From assembly GCF_001667035.1 (NCBI RefSeq), contig NZ_LZIR01000119.1, forward strand, positions 1-32,145: a stretch of DNA of 32,145 nucleotides, written 5' to 3'. Below, one piece after another: positions 15,261 through 22,494 of the stretch. Position 1 is the first letter of the stretch. Each line of letters opens with the position of its first letter. The DNA comes from Mycobacterium sp. 852002-51057_SCH5723018 (GTDB lineage: Bacteria > Actinomycetota > Actinomycetes > Mycobacteriales > Mycobacteriaceae). Both the position numbers and the translations under genes were made by a program. Under the pieces are notes generated by a model. The model did not search any database, was not told where the DNA came from, and saw only the letters and a program-made list of their open reading frames with translations.

Positions 15261-16205
15261 GTGAACGCCGTCAGCGGGTTTTTGTCCGCGCTGCCTCCGC
15301 CGATGCGGGACCCCGTGCTGTTCGCCATCCCGTTTTTCCTGCTGCTGTTGATCCTCGAATGGACCGCGGCCCGCAAGCTGGAACGCATCGAGGCGGGCGC
15401 CACGGATGGGGCGCGGCCGCCGTCCGGCGCGCACTTCACCCGGGATTCGATGGCAAGCATTTGGATGGGCCTCGTCTCGGTGGCCACCACGGCCGGCTGG
15501 AAGACGCTGGCTCTGTTCGGCTATGCCGGGATTTACGCCTACCTGGCGCCGTGGCACCTGTCGCCAACGCGGTGGTACACCTGGGTCACCGCGATCCTCG
15601 GCGTCGACCTGCTGTACTACGCCTACCACCGCATCGCGCACCGGGTGCGGCTGATCTGGGCGACGCATCAGGCCCATCACTCCAGCGAGTACTACAACTT
15701 TGCCACCGCGCTGCGCCAGAAGTGGAACAACAGCGGTGAGATCCTGATGTGGATGCCGTTGCCGCTGTTGGGGATTCCCCCGTGGATGGTGTTCTTCAGC
15801 TTCTCGCTGAACCTGATCTACCAGTTCTGGATCCACACCGAACGCATCGACAGGCTGCCGCGGCCGTTCGAGTTCGTGTTCAACACCCCGTCGCACCACC
15901 GCGTGCACCACGGGATGGACAAGGTGTACCTCGACAAGAACTACGGCGGGATCCTCATCGTCTGGGACCGGCTGTTCGGCACCTTCCAGCCGGAGCTGTT
16001 CCGCCCGCATTACGGCCTGACCAAGCGCGTCGACACGTTCAACATCTGGAATCTGCAGACGCGCGAATACGTCGCCATCGCCCGCGACTGGCGCTCGGCG
16101 AGCCGCCTGCGCGATCGGCTGGGCTACGTCTTCGGTCCGCCGGGCTGGGCGCCACGCATGGCCGGCCACACCGGTGACGCGGTGCCGATGGTCACGGCGA
16201 GGTAA
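15261..16205 (+). CDS. erg3: Sterol desaturase / fatty acid hydroxylase family membrane protein (Erg3)
   Basis: Di-iron membrane oxygenase family. The 8-histidine signature is seen: H123-R-I-A-H127, H136-Q-A-H139-H140 and H212-H213-R-V-H216-H217, with H192 between. Hydrophobic helices lie near residues 19-33, 82-98, 105-121 and 163-190. The 314 residues compare with about 300 in M. tuberculosis Rv1814. The substrate is not known; mycobacteria do not make ergosterol, so the name reflects fold similarity and the enzyme may hydroxylate or desaturate a lipid or host sterol. GTG 15261 is favoured by a -10 hexamer 6 nt upstream and absence of a ribosome-binding site. Confidence 0.88.
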   Translation: MNAVSGFLSALPPPMRDPVLFAIPFFLLLLILEWTAARKLERIEAGATDGARPPSGAHFTRDSMASIWMGLVSVATTAGWKTLALFGYAGIYAYLAPWHLSPTRWYTWVTAILGVDLLYYAYHRIAHRVRLIWATHQAHHSSEYYNFATALRQKWNNSGEILMWMPLPLLGIPPWMVFFSFSLNLIYQFWIHTERIDRLPRPFEFVFNTPSHHRVHHGMDKVYLDKNYGGILIVWDRLFGTFQPELFRPHYGLTKRVDTFNIWNLQTREYVAIARDWRSASRLRDRLGYVFGPPGWAPRMAGHTGDAVPMVTAR

Positions 16206-16301
16206 CGTCGAGCCGGGCGGGGGCGATAAAAGTCAAAGTGGGGCAAGGGTTACGCCACCTCAACCCGCGGATCGGTATTTTCCCCGGACGGATGGGAGCT
16301 T

Positions 16302-16976
16302 ATGGTGCGCCGCCTGGCGATTCGCCCAATCATCGCGTCGGCTTCCGTCGCGGCACTCGCGTCCTGGATGCCGCCCATCACCGCCAGGGCCGATGGGCCA
16401 TTGGTGTTCCCTGGCATGGAAATCCACCAGGACACTCGGGTCTGCACGCTGGGCTACGTCGATCCGGTCCTCAAGATCGCGTTCACGGCGGGGCACTGCC
16501 GGGGCGGGGGGCCGGTCTTCGACAAGGAACACGATGTCATCGGCCGGATGGCGACGTTCCGCGACAACACGCCCAGCGGCACGACGGTGGCCACCGACCA
16601 GGTGATCGCCGACTACGAGGCCATCGTGCTGGACGACGGCGTCACCGCGAGCGACGTCATGCCGAGTGGCCGGCGGCTGGAATCGAACCCGTCTGCGGCG
16701 CTTGCGCCGGGGCAAGCGGTCTGTCATTTCGGCGTGGTCACCGGCGAGACCTGCGGGACGGTGGAGAGCGTCAACAACGGGTGGTTCACCATGTCGCACG
16801 GCGTGCAGAGCCAGCGCGGCGATTCCGGTGGGCCGGTGTACCTGGCAGGTGGCGGCCCCGCGCAGATCGTCGGGATCTTCAACAGCGTCTGGGGGGACCT
16901 TCCCGCGGCGGTGTCGTGGCGCGCCGCCTCCGATCAGGTGCGCCAAGACCTCGGCGGGGCGACCAACCCGCGGTGA
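16302..16976 (+). CDS. Secreted trypsin-like serine protease (Rv1815-like)
   Basis: 224-residue exported protease of the chymotrypsin fold. A signal peptide spans about residues 1-30 (cleavage after ARA). Catalytic residues appear in family motifs: TAGHC (His65), ADYEAIVL (probable Asp104) and GDSGGP (Ser175). Cys48/Cys66 and Cys141/Cys151 could form disulfides. All three catalytic residues are present, so activity is likely; substrates are unknown. ATG 16302 has gggag 4-8 nt upstream. It converges with the nitroreductase gene, 6 nt away. Confidence 0.88.
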   Translation: MVRRLAIRPIIASASVAALASWMPPITARADGPLVFPGMEIHQDTRVCTLGYVDPVLKIAFTAGHCRGGGPVFDKEHDVIGRMATFRDNTPSGTTVATDQVIADYEAIVLDDGVTASDVMPSGRRLESNPSAALAPGQAVCHFGVVTGETCGTVESVNNGWFTMSHGVQSQRGDSGGPVYLAGGGPAQIVGIFNSVWGDLPAAVSWRAASDQVRQDLGGATNPR

Positions 16977-16982
16977 TGCCGC

Positions 16983-17429
16983 TCAGCGCGACGGGGTGAG
17001 CGCGAACACTGGGATCGACGGCGCCGCGGCAAGCAGCTGCTCGTCGGTGGAGTCCGGCGTCAACCCGGCGACATAGCCCTTGACCTGCCAATACCACCTC
17101 GCCAGGTAGCGCCTCAACAGTTCCGGCTTGGCCGCATCGTCGACCTCGCTGACCCGGGCGCGTTTCGGGCGCCAGCGCGAGCCGACCTCGACGACGCCGG
17201 CGGCCCTGACGTTGCGCGCCCACTGGGTGTTGCCGCGCGGCGAGACGAGGTAGTCGGTGCCGTCGACGGTGAGCAGGTTGACCACCACCGCGCGCCGTTT
17301 TCCGCTGGTGCGGCCGCGGACGCGCAGCGCACGGGTGCCGGCGATGCTGATGCCCAGGTCGGCGAGCCAACGAATCACGGTGTTGGCGGCCCGGGCCGCC
17401 CGGTTCGGATCCTCGTAGCGCGTGGTCAT
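16983..17429 (-). CDS. Deazaflavin (F420)-dependent nitroreductase family protein
   Basis: 148-residue member of the DUF385/Ddn-type split beta-barrel family, which use reduced F420 to reduce quinones, nitro compounds or other acceptors. The core LRVRGRTSGKRRAVVVNLLT (strand-turn-strand with basic residues), followed by YLVSPRGNTQWARNVRAAG (about residues 60-78), is diagnostic of the family and contributes to the F420 phosphate contact. ATG 17427-17429 has agagga upstream on its strand. It is divergent from a TetR gene, with two matching palindromes between, so it is the probable target of that regulator. I do not recall this gene between Rv1815 and Rv1816 in M. tuberculosis. Confidence 0.88.
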   Translation of the reverse strand: MTTRYEDPNRAARAANTVIRWLADLGISIAGTRALRVRGRTSGKRRAVVVNLLTVDGTDYLVSPRGNTQWARNVRAAGVVEVGSRWRPKRARVSEVDDAAKPELLRRYLARWYWQVKGYVAGLTPDSTDEQLLAAAPSIPVFALTPSR

Positions 17430-17451
17430 GGTCCGTCCTCTCTGCGGAGAT

Positions 17452-17468
17452 CGAGAGCGGTGCTCTCG
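17452..17468. promoter_or_regulatory. TetR operator 1
   Basis: Perfect inverted repeat CGAGAGC-GGT-GCTCTCG (7-bp arms, 3-bp spacer), 23 bp before the nitroreductase start. The second copy has the same GGT centre. Confidence 0.75.
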
Positions 17469-17503
17469 TTAGTGGACACGCTGCCACAGCCCCCACCGAA
17501 AAG

Positions 17504-17520
17504 CAAGAGCGGTGATCTCG
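17504..17520. promoter_or_regulatory. TetR operator 2
   Basis: CAAGAGC-GGT-GATCTCG differs from operator 1 at 2 of 17 positions. The centres are 52 bp apart, close to five helical turns, so dimers would sit on the same DNA face. It ends 19 bp before the TetR start codon, suiting autorepression. Confidence 0.75.
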
Positions 17521-17539
17521 GTTGTGTCAGACTGGCCGC

Positions 17540-18223
17540 GTGGGCAAACGCGAGGAGTCGCGGGCGCAGATCGAGGCGCGCATCGTCGAACTCGGTCGCC
17601 GCCAGCTGGTGGATCGCGGCGCCGCCGGACTGTCGGTGCGCGCGATAGCCCGCGACCTCGGCATGGTGTCCTCGGCCGTGTACCGGTACGTGTCCAGCCG
17701 CGACGAGCTGCTGACCCTGCTGCTGGTCGACGCGTATTCCGAGCTGGCCGACGCCGTGGAACGGGCCCGAGAGACCGTCGGCGACCTGTGGAGCGACGAC
17801 GTCATCGCCATCGCGCGAGCCACCCGGCGGTGGGCCGTCGCCCACCCGGCCCGCTGGGCTCTGCTGTACGGCAGCCCGGTTCCCGGGTATACAGCGCCGG
17901 CGGAGCGCACGGTCGCGGCCGGCACCCGCGTCGTCGGGGCGCTGTTCGACGCCGTGGCCGCCGGGATCGCCACGGGGGACATCCGGTTGACGGATGACGT
18001 TGCACCGCAACCGATGTCGTCGGACTTCGAACGCATTCGCCAGGAGTTCGGCTTCCCGGGCGACGATCGGGTCATCGCCAAGTGCTTCTTGCTGTGGGCG
18101 GGCGTTTTGGGGGCCATCAGCCTCGAGGTGTTCGGGCAATACGGCGCCGACACTCTGACCGATCCCGCTGCGGTGTTCGACGCCCAGCTGGGGCTGCTGG
18201 TGGGCGTGCTGAGCCAGCACTGA
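17540..18223 (+). CDS. TetR family transcriptional regulator (Rv1816-like)
   Basis: The N-terminal TetR DNA-binding domain is clear: AAGLSVRAIARDLGMVSSAVYRYVSSRDELL at about residues 28-58, with the helix-turn-helix near 30-52. The C-terminal ligand-binding region is helical and includes HPARWALLYGSPVPGY, a feature of the TetR_C group in mycobacterial regulators. GTG 17540 gives 227 residues; a TTG at 17522 gives 233-234, the annotated M. tuberculosis length, but would place the operator right at the start. Two near-identical palindromes lie in the divergent region, so it probably represses itself and the nitroreductase. Confidence 0.92.
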   Translation: MGKREESRAQIEARIVELGRRQLVDRGAAGLSVRAIARDLGMVSSAVYRYVSSRDELLTLLLVDAYSELADAVERARETVGDLWSDDVIAIARATRRWAVAHPARWALLYGSPVPGYTAPAERTVAAGTRVVGALFDAVAAGIATGDIRLTDDVAPQPMSSDFERIRQEFGFPGDDRVIAKCFLLWAGVLGAISLEVFGQYGADTLTDPAAVFDAQLGLLVGVLSQH

Positions 18224-18234
18224 CCGGCCGCAAT

Positions 18235-18248
18235 TAGAACGTGTTCAT
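18235..18248 (+). promoter_or_regulatory. KstR-like operator
   Basis: TAGAACGTGTTCAT matches the KstR consensus TNNAACNNGTTNNA at every fixed position except the last (T for A). Its core GAAC-GT-GTTC is a perfect palindrome. KstR controls cholesterol catabolism genes. It lies 90 nt before the VOC gene, rather far from the probable -10 at 18325. Confidence 0.45.
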
Positions 18249-18324
18249 TCGCGTCTTCCCAGCCATCGGCGGCCGATTACGGCAAAGTCGTTCCGCACTC
18301 TTTCTGGCGGCCCGCGGGCTGGGC

Positions 18325-18330
18325 TATCCT
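18325..18330 (+). promoter_or_regulatory. -10 element for leaderless VOC gene
   Basis: TATCCT fits TANNNT and ends 8 nt before the ATG at 18339; no ribosome-binding site is seen. Confidence 0.5.
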
Positions 18331-18338
18331 GCGAGGCG

Positions 18339-18839
18339 ATGACCCTTCCCGTTCAATCGCCGACGCAGATCGCATGGGTTACCCCGGACCTGGACGCCAC
18401 CGAAACGGCCCTCACCGGCCTGTTAGGCGTTCGGAAGTGGGTGCGGATACCCGACGTGCACTTTGCTCCGGACACCTGCAGCTATCACGGCAAGCCAGCC
18501 GATTTCATTGCGAGCATCTCCCTGAGCTATCTCGGGGACATGCAGTTGGAGCTGATCTCACCGGTCCGCGGGGAGAATATCTATAGTGACTTTCTGCGGG
18601 AGTCCGGCCCCGGTCTGCACCACATCTGCATGGAGGCGCCGAGCCCCGAACAATTCGACGCGGCGCTGTCTAAGGCCGCCGGCCAGGGCGCCGCGGTGGT
18701 GCAGCAGGGGGTCATGCCGGGCGGAATCCAGTTCGCCTACGTGTCGGCGCCGCAGGCGGCGGTGCCGTTCGTGGAAATCGCCTACGTCCCGGACGAGATG
18801 AGGGCGTTCTACGACTACATCAAAAAAGAGCAGCGGTGA
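18339..18839 (+). CDS. VOC superfamily (glyoxalase / methylmalonyl-CoA epimerase-like) protein
   Basis: 166-residue single protein with two betaalphabetabetabeta modules. Likely metal-site positions by comparison with methylmalonyl-CoA epimerase are E71 (LELISP), H94 or H95 (GLHHICME) and E146 (PFVEIAYV). The first ligand, normally His in strand 1, is replaced around Q10 (TQIAWVTPD), so the metal site may be altered or absent. The reaction is unknown. It is followed at 82 nt by a ketosteroid-dehydrogenase-like flavoprotein on the same strand and preceded by a KstR-like box, suggesting sterol or other ring-compound breakdown. Confidence 0.85.
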   Translation: MTLPVQSPTQIAWVTPDLDATETALTGLLGVRKWVRIPDVHFAPDTCSYHGKPADFIASISLSYLGDMQLELISPVRGENIYSDFLRESGPGLHHICMEAPSPEQFDAALSKAAGQGAAVVQQGVMPGGIQFAYVSAPQAAVPFVEIAYVPDEMRAFYDYIKKEQR

Positions 18840-18848
18840 GCCGCGCTT

Positions 18849-18920
18849 GCGACGATGCACAAGGGGCACCCCCAGCCACGCAGCGGCGAGGGGGATGCAG
18901 CGATGAGGAGGAGTGGCGCT
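18849..18920 (+). repeat. MIRU-like interspersed repeat 1
   Basis: gcgacgatgc at the start and gcagcgatgaggaggag at 18897-18913, with a ~35-bp GC-rich insert. It shares its ends with 28621-28658 and related sequence with 32081-32145. Its gaggaggag acts as the ribosome-binding site of the flavoprotein gene. Confidence 0.7.
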
Positions 18921-18921
18921 A

Positions 18922-20406
18922 ATGAGCACCCAGATACCGGCAACGGTAAGCACGGACGACGTCACGTCGTGGTCCGATGACGTCGACGTGGTGGTGATCG
19001 GCTTCGGCATCGGCGGCGGTTGTGCGGCCGTCAGCGCGGCGGCCGCCGGCGCGCGGGTGGTCGTGCTCGAGCGCGCCGCCGCGGCAGGTGGCACGACTTC
19101 GCTTGCCGGAGGCCACTTTTACCTAGGGGGAGGCACCGCCGTCCAGCAGGAGACGGGGCACCCCGACTCGCCCGAAGAGATGTACAAATACCTGGTCGCC
19201 GTGTCGCGGCAGCCGGACGAAGCCACCCGGGACAAGATCCGCGCGTACTGCGAAGGCAGCGTCGAGCATTTCAACTGGCTGGAAGACTTGGGCTTTCAGT
19301 TCGAGCGCAGCTACTTCCCGGGCAAGGCGGTGATCCAGCCCAACACCGAGGGGTTGATGTTCACCGGCAACGAGAAGGTGTGGCCTTTCCTGGAGCAGGC
19401 CGTGCCCGCACCCCGCGGTCACAAGGTGCCCGTGCCCGGCGACACCGGCGGCGCCAGCATGGTGATCGACCTGCTCCTCAAGCGCGCCGCGAGCCTGGGC
19501 GTGCAGATCCGGTACGAGACCGGCGCCACCCAGCTCGTCGTTGAAGGGTCGGGCCCCGAAACGAGGGTGACCGGCGTGAATTGGAAGCGTTTCTCCGAAA
19601 CCGGTGCGATCAAGGCAAAGTCGGTCATCATCGCTGCCGGGGGGTTCGTGATGAATCCGGAGATGGTAGCCAAGTACACCCCGAAACTGGGCGAGAAGCC
19701 GTTCGTGCTCGGTAATACCTACGACGACGGACTGGGGATCCGGATCGGGCAATCGGCCGGGGGCGCCACCCAGCACATGGATCAGATCTTCATCACCGCT
19801 CCGCCGTACCCGCCGTCGATCCTGCTGACCGGAATCATCGTGAACAAGCTCGGGCAGCGGTTCGTCGCCGAGGATTCGTACCATTCCCGGACCGCCGGGT
19901 TCATCATGGACCAGCCCGACAGCGCGGCGTATTTGATCGTCGACGAGGCGCACCTGGAGCACCCCAAGATGCCGCTGGTGCCGCTGATCGACGGGTGGGA
20001 GACCGTCGCCGAGATGGAGGCCGCGCTCGGCATTCCGCCGGGCAACCTGGTCGCGACGCTGGACCGCTACAACGCCTACGCCGCGCTCGGCGAGGACCCC
20101 GACTTCCACAAGCAGCCGGAATTCCTTGCGCCGCAAGACAAAGGGCCGTGGGGCGCGTTCGACATGTCGCTGGGCAAGGCGATGTATGCCGGGTTCACCG
20201 TTGGCGGGCTGGCCACGTCGGTGGACGGGCAGGTGCTGCGCGAGGACGGGGCCGTGATCCCCGGCTTGTATGCGGTGGGGGCGTGTGCGTCCAACATCGC
20301 GCAGGACGGCAAGGGTTACGCCAGCGGGACGCAGCTGGGGGAGGGTTCGTTCTTCGGGCGCCGCGCCGGAGCGCACGCGGCGCGCAGCGCCGGGAAGCAG
20401 TCGTAA
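18922..20406 (+). CDS. FAD-binding flavoprotein, fumarate reductase / 3-ketosteroid dehydrogenase-like (Rv1817-like)
   Basis: 494-residue FAD_binding_2 family enzyme. The Rossmann motif is VVVIGFGIGGGCAAVSAAAAG (G27, G29, G32), with the ribose-binding E50. The C-terminal FAD-contact region IPGLYAVGACASN and YASGTQLGEGSFFGRRAG is typical of this family. KstD-type enzymes introduce a double bond into 3-ketosteroids; fumarate reductase and urocanate reductase share the fold, so the substrate is open. ATG 18922 is chosen over GTG 18913 because gaggaggag of the upstream repeat sits 9-17 nt before it. It is probably cotranscribed with the VOC gene. It converges on bacA with 97 nt between; PE_PGRS33 fills that place in M. 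tuberculosis and is absent. Confidence 0.88.
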   Translation: MSTQIPATVSTDDVTSWSDDVDVVVIGFGIGGGCAAVSAAAAGARVVVLERAAAAGGTTSLAGGHFYLGGGTAVQQETGHPDSPEEMYKYLVAVSRQPDEATRDKIRAYCEGSVEHFNWLEDLGFQFERSYFPGKAVIQPNTEGLMFTGNEKVWPFLEQAVPAPRGHKVPVPGDTGGASMVIDLLLKRAASLGVQIRYETGATQLVVEGSGPETRVTGVNWKRFSETGAIKAKSVIIAAGGFVMNPEMVAKYTPKLGEKPFVLGNTYDDGLGIRIGQSAGGATQHMDQIFITAPPYPPSILLTGIIVNKLGQRFVAEDSYHSRTAGFIMDQPDSAAYLIVDEAHLEHPKMPLVPLIDGWETVAEMEAALGIPPGNLVATLDRYNAYAALGEDPDFHKQPEFLAPQDKGPWGAFDMSLGKAMYAGFTVGGLATSVDGQVLREDGAVIPGLYAVGACASNIAQDGKGYASGTQLGEGSFFGRRAGAHAARSAGKQS

Positions 20407-20503
20407 TCGGGGCAAGGCATCGAGGCGGTAAATACGCAGGAAGAGTGCGAGTAGACCTCTGCACAATTACAGCCTCGGCGGTGTGGCCGGAGTGCGTGCG
20501 CCG

Positions 20504-22423
20504 CTAAACTCGCGCGGGCTCCTTCTCCACCGGACCCAGCCGCCATTCGCCGCCGCCCAGCAAGTGCAGCTGTTGGGCGTGGTGCTGCTCGACGGTGGGG
20601 CGATGGCTGACGCTGACCAGGACGCAATCGGGCAATTCCGTGCGCATCAGCTGGTAGAGGGCGAACTCCAGCCCCTCGTCCAGCGCCGACGTGGCCTCGT
20701 CGAGGAAGACGGCCTTCGGCTTGGTGAGCAGGATGCGGGCGAAGGCCACCCGCTGCTGCTCACCCGGGGACAGCACCTTGGCCCAGTCCTGCTCCTCGTC
20801 GAGCCGAGCCGCCAGCGGCGCCAAGGCCACCTTGGTCAGCACGTCTCGCAGCGCGTCATCGGAGATGTCGCCCGGCTCGTTCGGGTAGCACACCACGGTG
20901 CGCAGGCTGCCCAGCGGCACGTACGGAAGCTGTGACAGGAACATCGTCGCGTTGTCACCCTCGGGGCGACACAAAGTCCCCGAGGCGTATGGCCACAATT
21001 CGGCCAGGCTGCGCAGCAGCGTGGTCTTCCCGGCGCCCGAGCGCCCGGTGATGACCAGCGATCCACCGTCGTCGAGTTGCACATCGAGCGGGTCGATCAG
21101 CCGGTCCCCGGCCGGTGTGCGCACCTCGACACCGCGCAGCTCAACGGTGGCCTCTTCGCTCGGCTTGACCAGGATCGTCGGCAGCGCCCGGCCCTTGTCA
21201 TTGGCGTCGACGAGCCCGTGCAACCGGATGATCGCCGCCCGGAACGCCGCGAACGCGTCGTAGTTGTTGCGGAAGAACGACAGCGAGTCGTGAATGTTGC
21301 CGAACGCCGTCGCGGTCTGGCTGACATCACCGAAGTCGATTTGGCCGGCGAACAGCCGCGGCGCCTGAATCGCCAAGGGCAGCGGCACGATTATCTGTGT
21401 CACCGACCAGTTCCAGCCGTTGAAGATGATGGTGCGGCGAACGTACTTGCGGTAGTTGGCGATGATCGGCGTGAAGCGCCGCCACAGCTGCGCCCGCTCG
21501 ACCCGTTCGCCCCGGTAAAAGCCCACCGCCTCCGCCGCGTCGCGCAACCGCACCAGGGCGTAACGGAAAGCGGCGTTGAGTCTTTCGTTGTTGAAGCTGA
21601 GCAAAATCAGCGGGCGGCCCAGCCAGACAGCGACCACGGTCGCGATCAGCACGTAGAGCAAAACGGTCCAGAACATCGCCCGCGGCAACGTCACGCCGAA
21701 CAGGGTCAGGTCTCCGGACAGGTTCCACAGGATCGCGGCGAAGGAGATCACCGACGCCACCGCGTTGACGGCCCCGAACAGCAAGGTGTTTCCCGTTCCG
21801 TTGGACGGGGTGTTCGGCGTGCCGCCGGCGTTGGCGGTGAAGATGTCGATGTCCTGCTGGATGCGCTGGTCGGGGTTGTCAATGGTGTTGTCGATGAACA
21901 GATCCCGGTAATAGGCCCTGCCGTCGAGCCAGTCGTCGGTCAGGTGCGCGGTCAGCCACATGCGCCACGCGATGATGAAGCGCTGCGTCAGATAGACGTC
22001 GACCGCGAACCGGAGCACCCACAACGCCGCCAGCAGGCAGAAGGTCCCCAGCGACATCCAGAACCCGTGAATCCCCGAGTTACGCACCACGTTGTTTCCC
22101 GACGCGGTGCCCTGGAACGCCTTCTGCAGCGCCGTATAAAGGTCGTTGCCCTGGTAGCTGAGCAGGACGCTGAGGCGCACTGACGTCAGGACCGACAGCA
22201 GCAGCACGCCGAGCCACACCCACACCTTGACGCTCGACCGACCGACGAAATATCCCCGAGTGATCCGCCAGAACTGGCGGCCCCACGGGGTCAGAAACTT
22301 GAAAGCGATAAGCACGAGAAAGAGACACACCGCGGCGATCGCCCAGGCTATGGCGAGCCACCGCAGGGAATCAGTGAACGCCGCGGACCAGTCGATCGAC
22401 GGCTTGAACGGCGTGGGGCCCAA
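20504..22423 (-). CDS. bacA: BacA-like ABC transporter (SbmA/BacA permease fused to ATPase)
   Basis: Inner-membrane importer with membrane and ATPase domains in one chain; the M. tuberculosis homologue Rv1819c imports vitamin B12 and takes up other hydrophilic molecules such as bleomycin and peptides. It has 639 residues, as in Rv1819c. N-terminal helices run to about residue 330, including the SbmA-type YQGNDLYTALQ and DNPDQRIQQD segments. The ATPase has Walker A GRSGAGKT (460-467, K466), signature LSPGEQQR (551-558), Walker B VFLDE (572-576) and the SHRP H-loop. The start is TTG (22421-22423), backed by aaggaga at good spacing on the minus strand. Divergent from ilvG with 71 nt between; a GCGGG/CCCGC hairpin (22444-22459) sits in its leader. 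Confidence 0.95.
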   Translation of the reverse strand: MGPTPFKPSIDWSAAFTDSLRWLAIAWAIAAVCLFLVLIAFKFLTPWGRQFWRITRGYFVGRSSVKVWVWLGVLLLSVLTSVRLSVLLSYQGNDLYTALQKAFQGTASGNNVVRNSGIHGFWMSLGTFCLLAALWVLRFAVDVYLTQRFIIAWRMWLTAHLTDDWLDGRAYYRDLFIDNTIDNPDQRIQQDIDIFTANAGGTPNTPSNGTGNTLLFGAVNAVASVISFAAILWNLSGDLTLFGVTLPRAMFWTVLLYVLIATVVAVWLGRPLILLSFNNERLNAAFRYALVRLRDAAEAVGFYRGERVERAQLWRRFTPIIANYRKYVRRTIIFNGWNWSVTQIIVPLPLAIQAPRLFAGQIDFGDVSQTATAFGNIHDSLSFFRNNYDAFAAFRAAIIRLHGLVDANDKGRALPTILVKPSEEATVELRGVEVRTPAGDRLIDPLDVQLDDGGSLVITGRSGAGKTTLLRSLAELWPYASGTLCRPEGDNATMFLSQLPYVPLGSLRTVVCYPNEPGDISDDALRDVLTKVALAPLAARLDEEQDWAKVLSPGEQQRVAFARILLTKPKAVFLDEATSALDEGLEFALYQLMRTELPDCVLVSVSHRPTVEQHHAQQLHLLGGGEWRLGPVEKEPARV

Positions 22424-22482
22424 CTTCGACGTCTCCTTCTGAGGCGGGTGCTTCCCCGCGAAGGTACCTGAGCGATTATCGA

Positions 22483-22488
22483 TAGGCT
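22483..22488 (+). promoter_or_regulatory. -10 element for leaderless ilvG
   Basis: TAGGCT fits TANNNT and ends 6 nt before ATG 22495; no ribosome-binding site is visible. Confidence 0.5.
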
Positions 22489-22494
22489 GCCTGG

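Noticed and set aside
21077..22183. 368-codon forward ORF opposite bacA
   Set aside because: Arg/Gln/Pro-rich shadow of the clear ABC transporter on the other strand.
22444..22459. GCGGG/CCCGC hairpin in the bacA leader considered as part of a B12 riboswitch
   Set aside because: Only a 5-bp stem, and the region is far too short for a cobalamin riboswitch with no B12-box.
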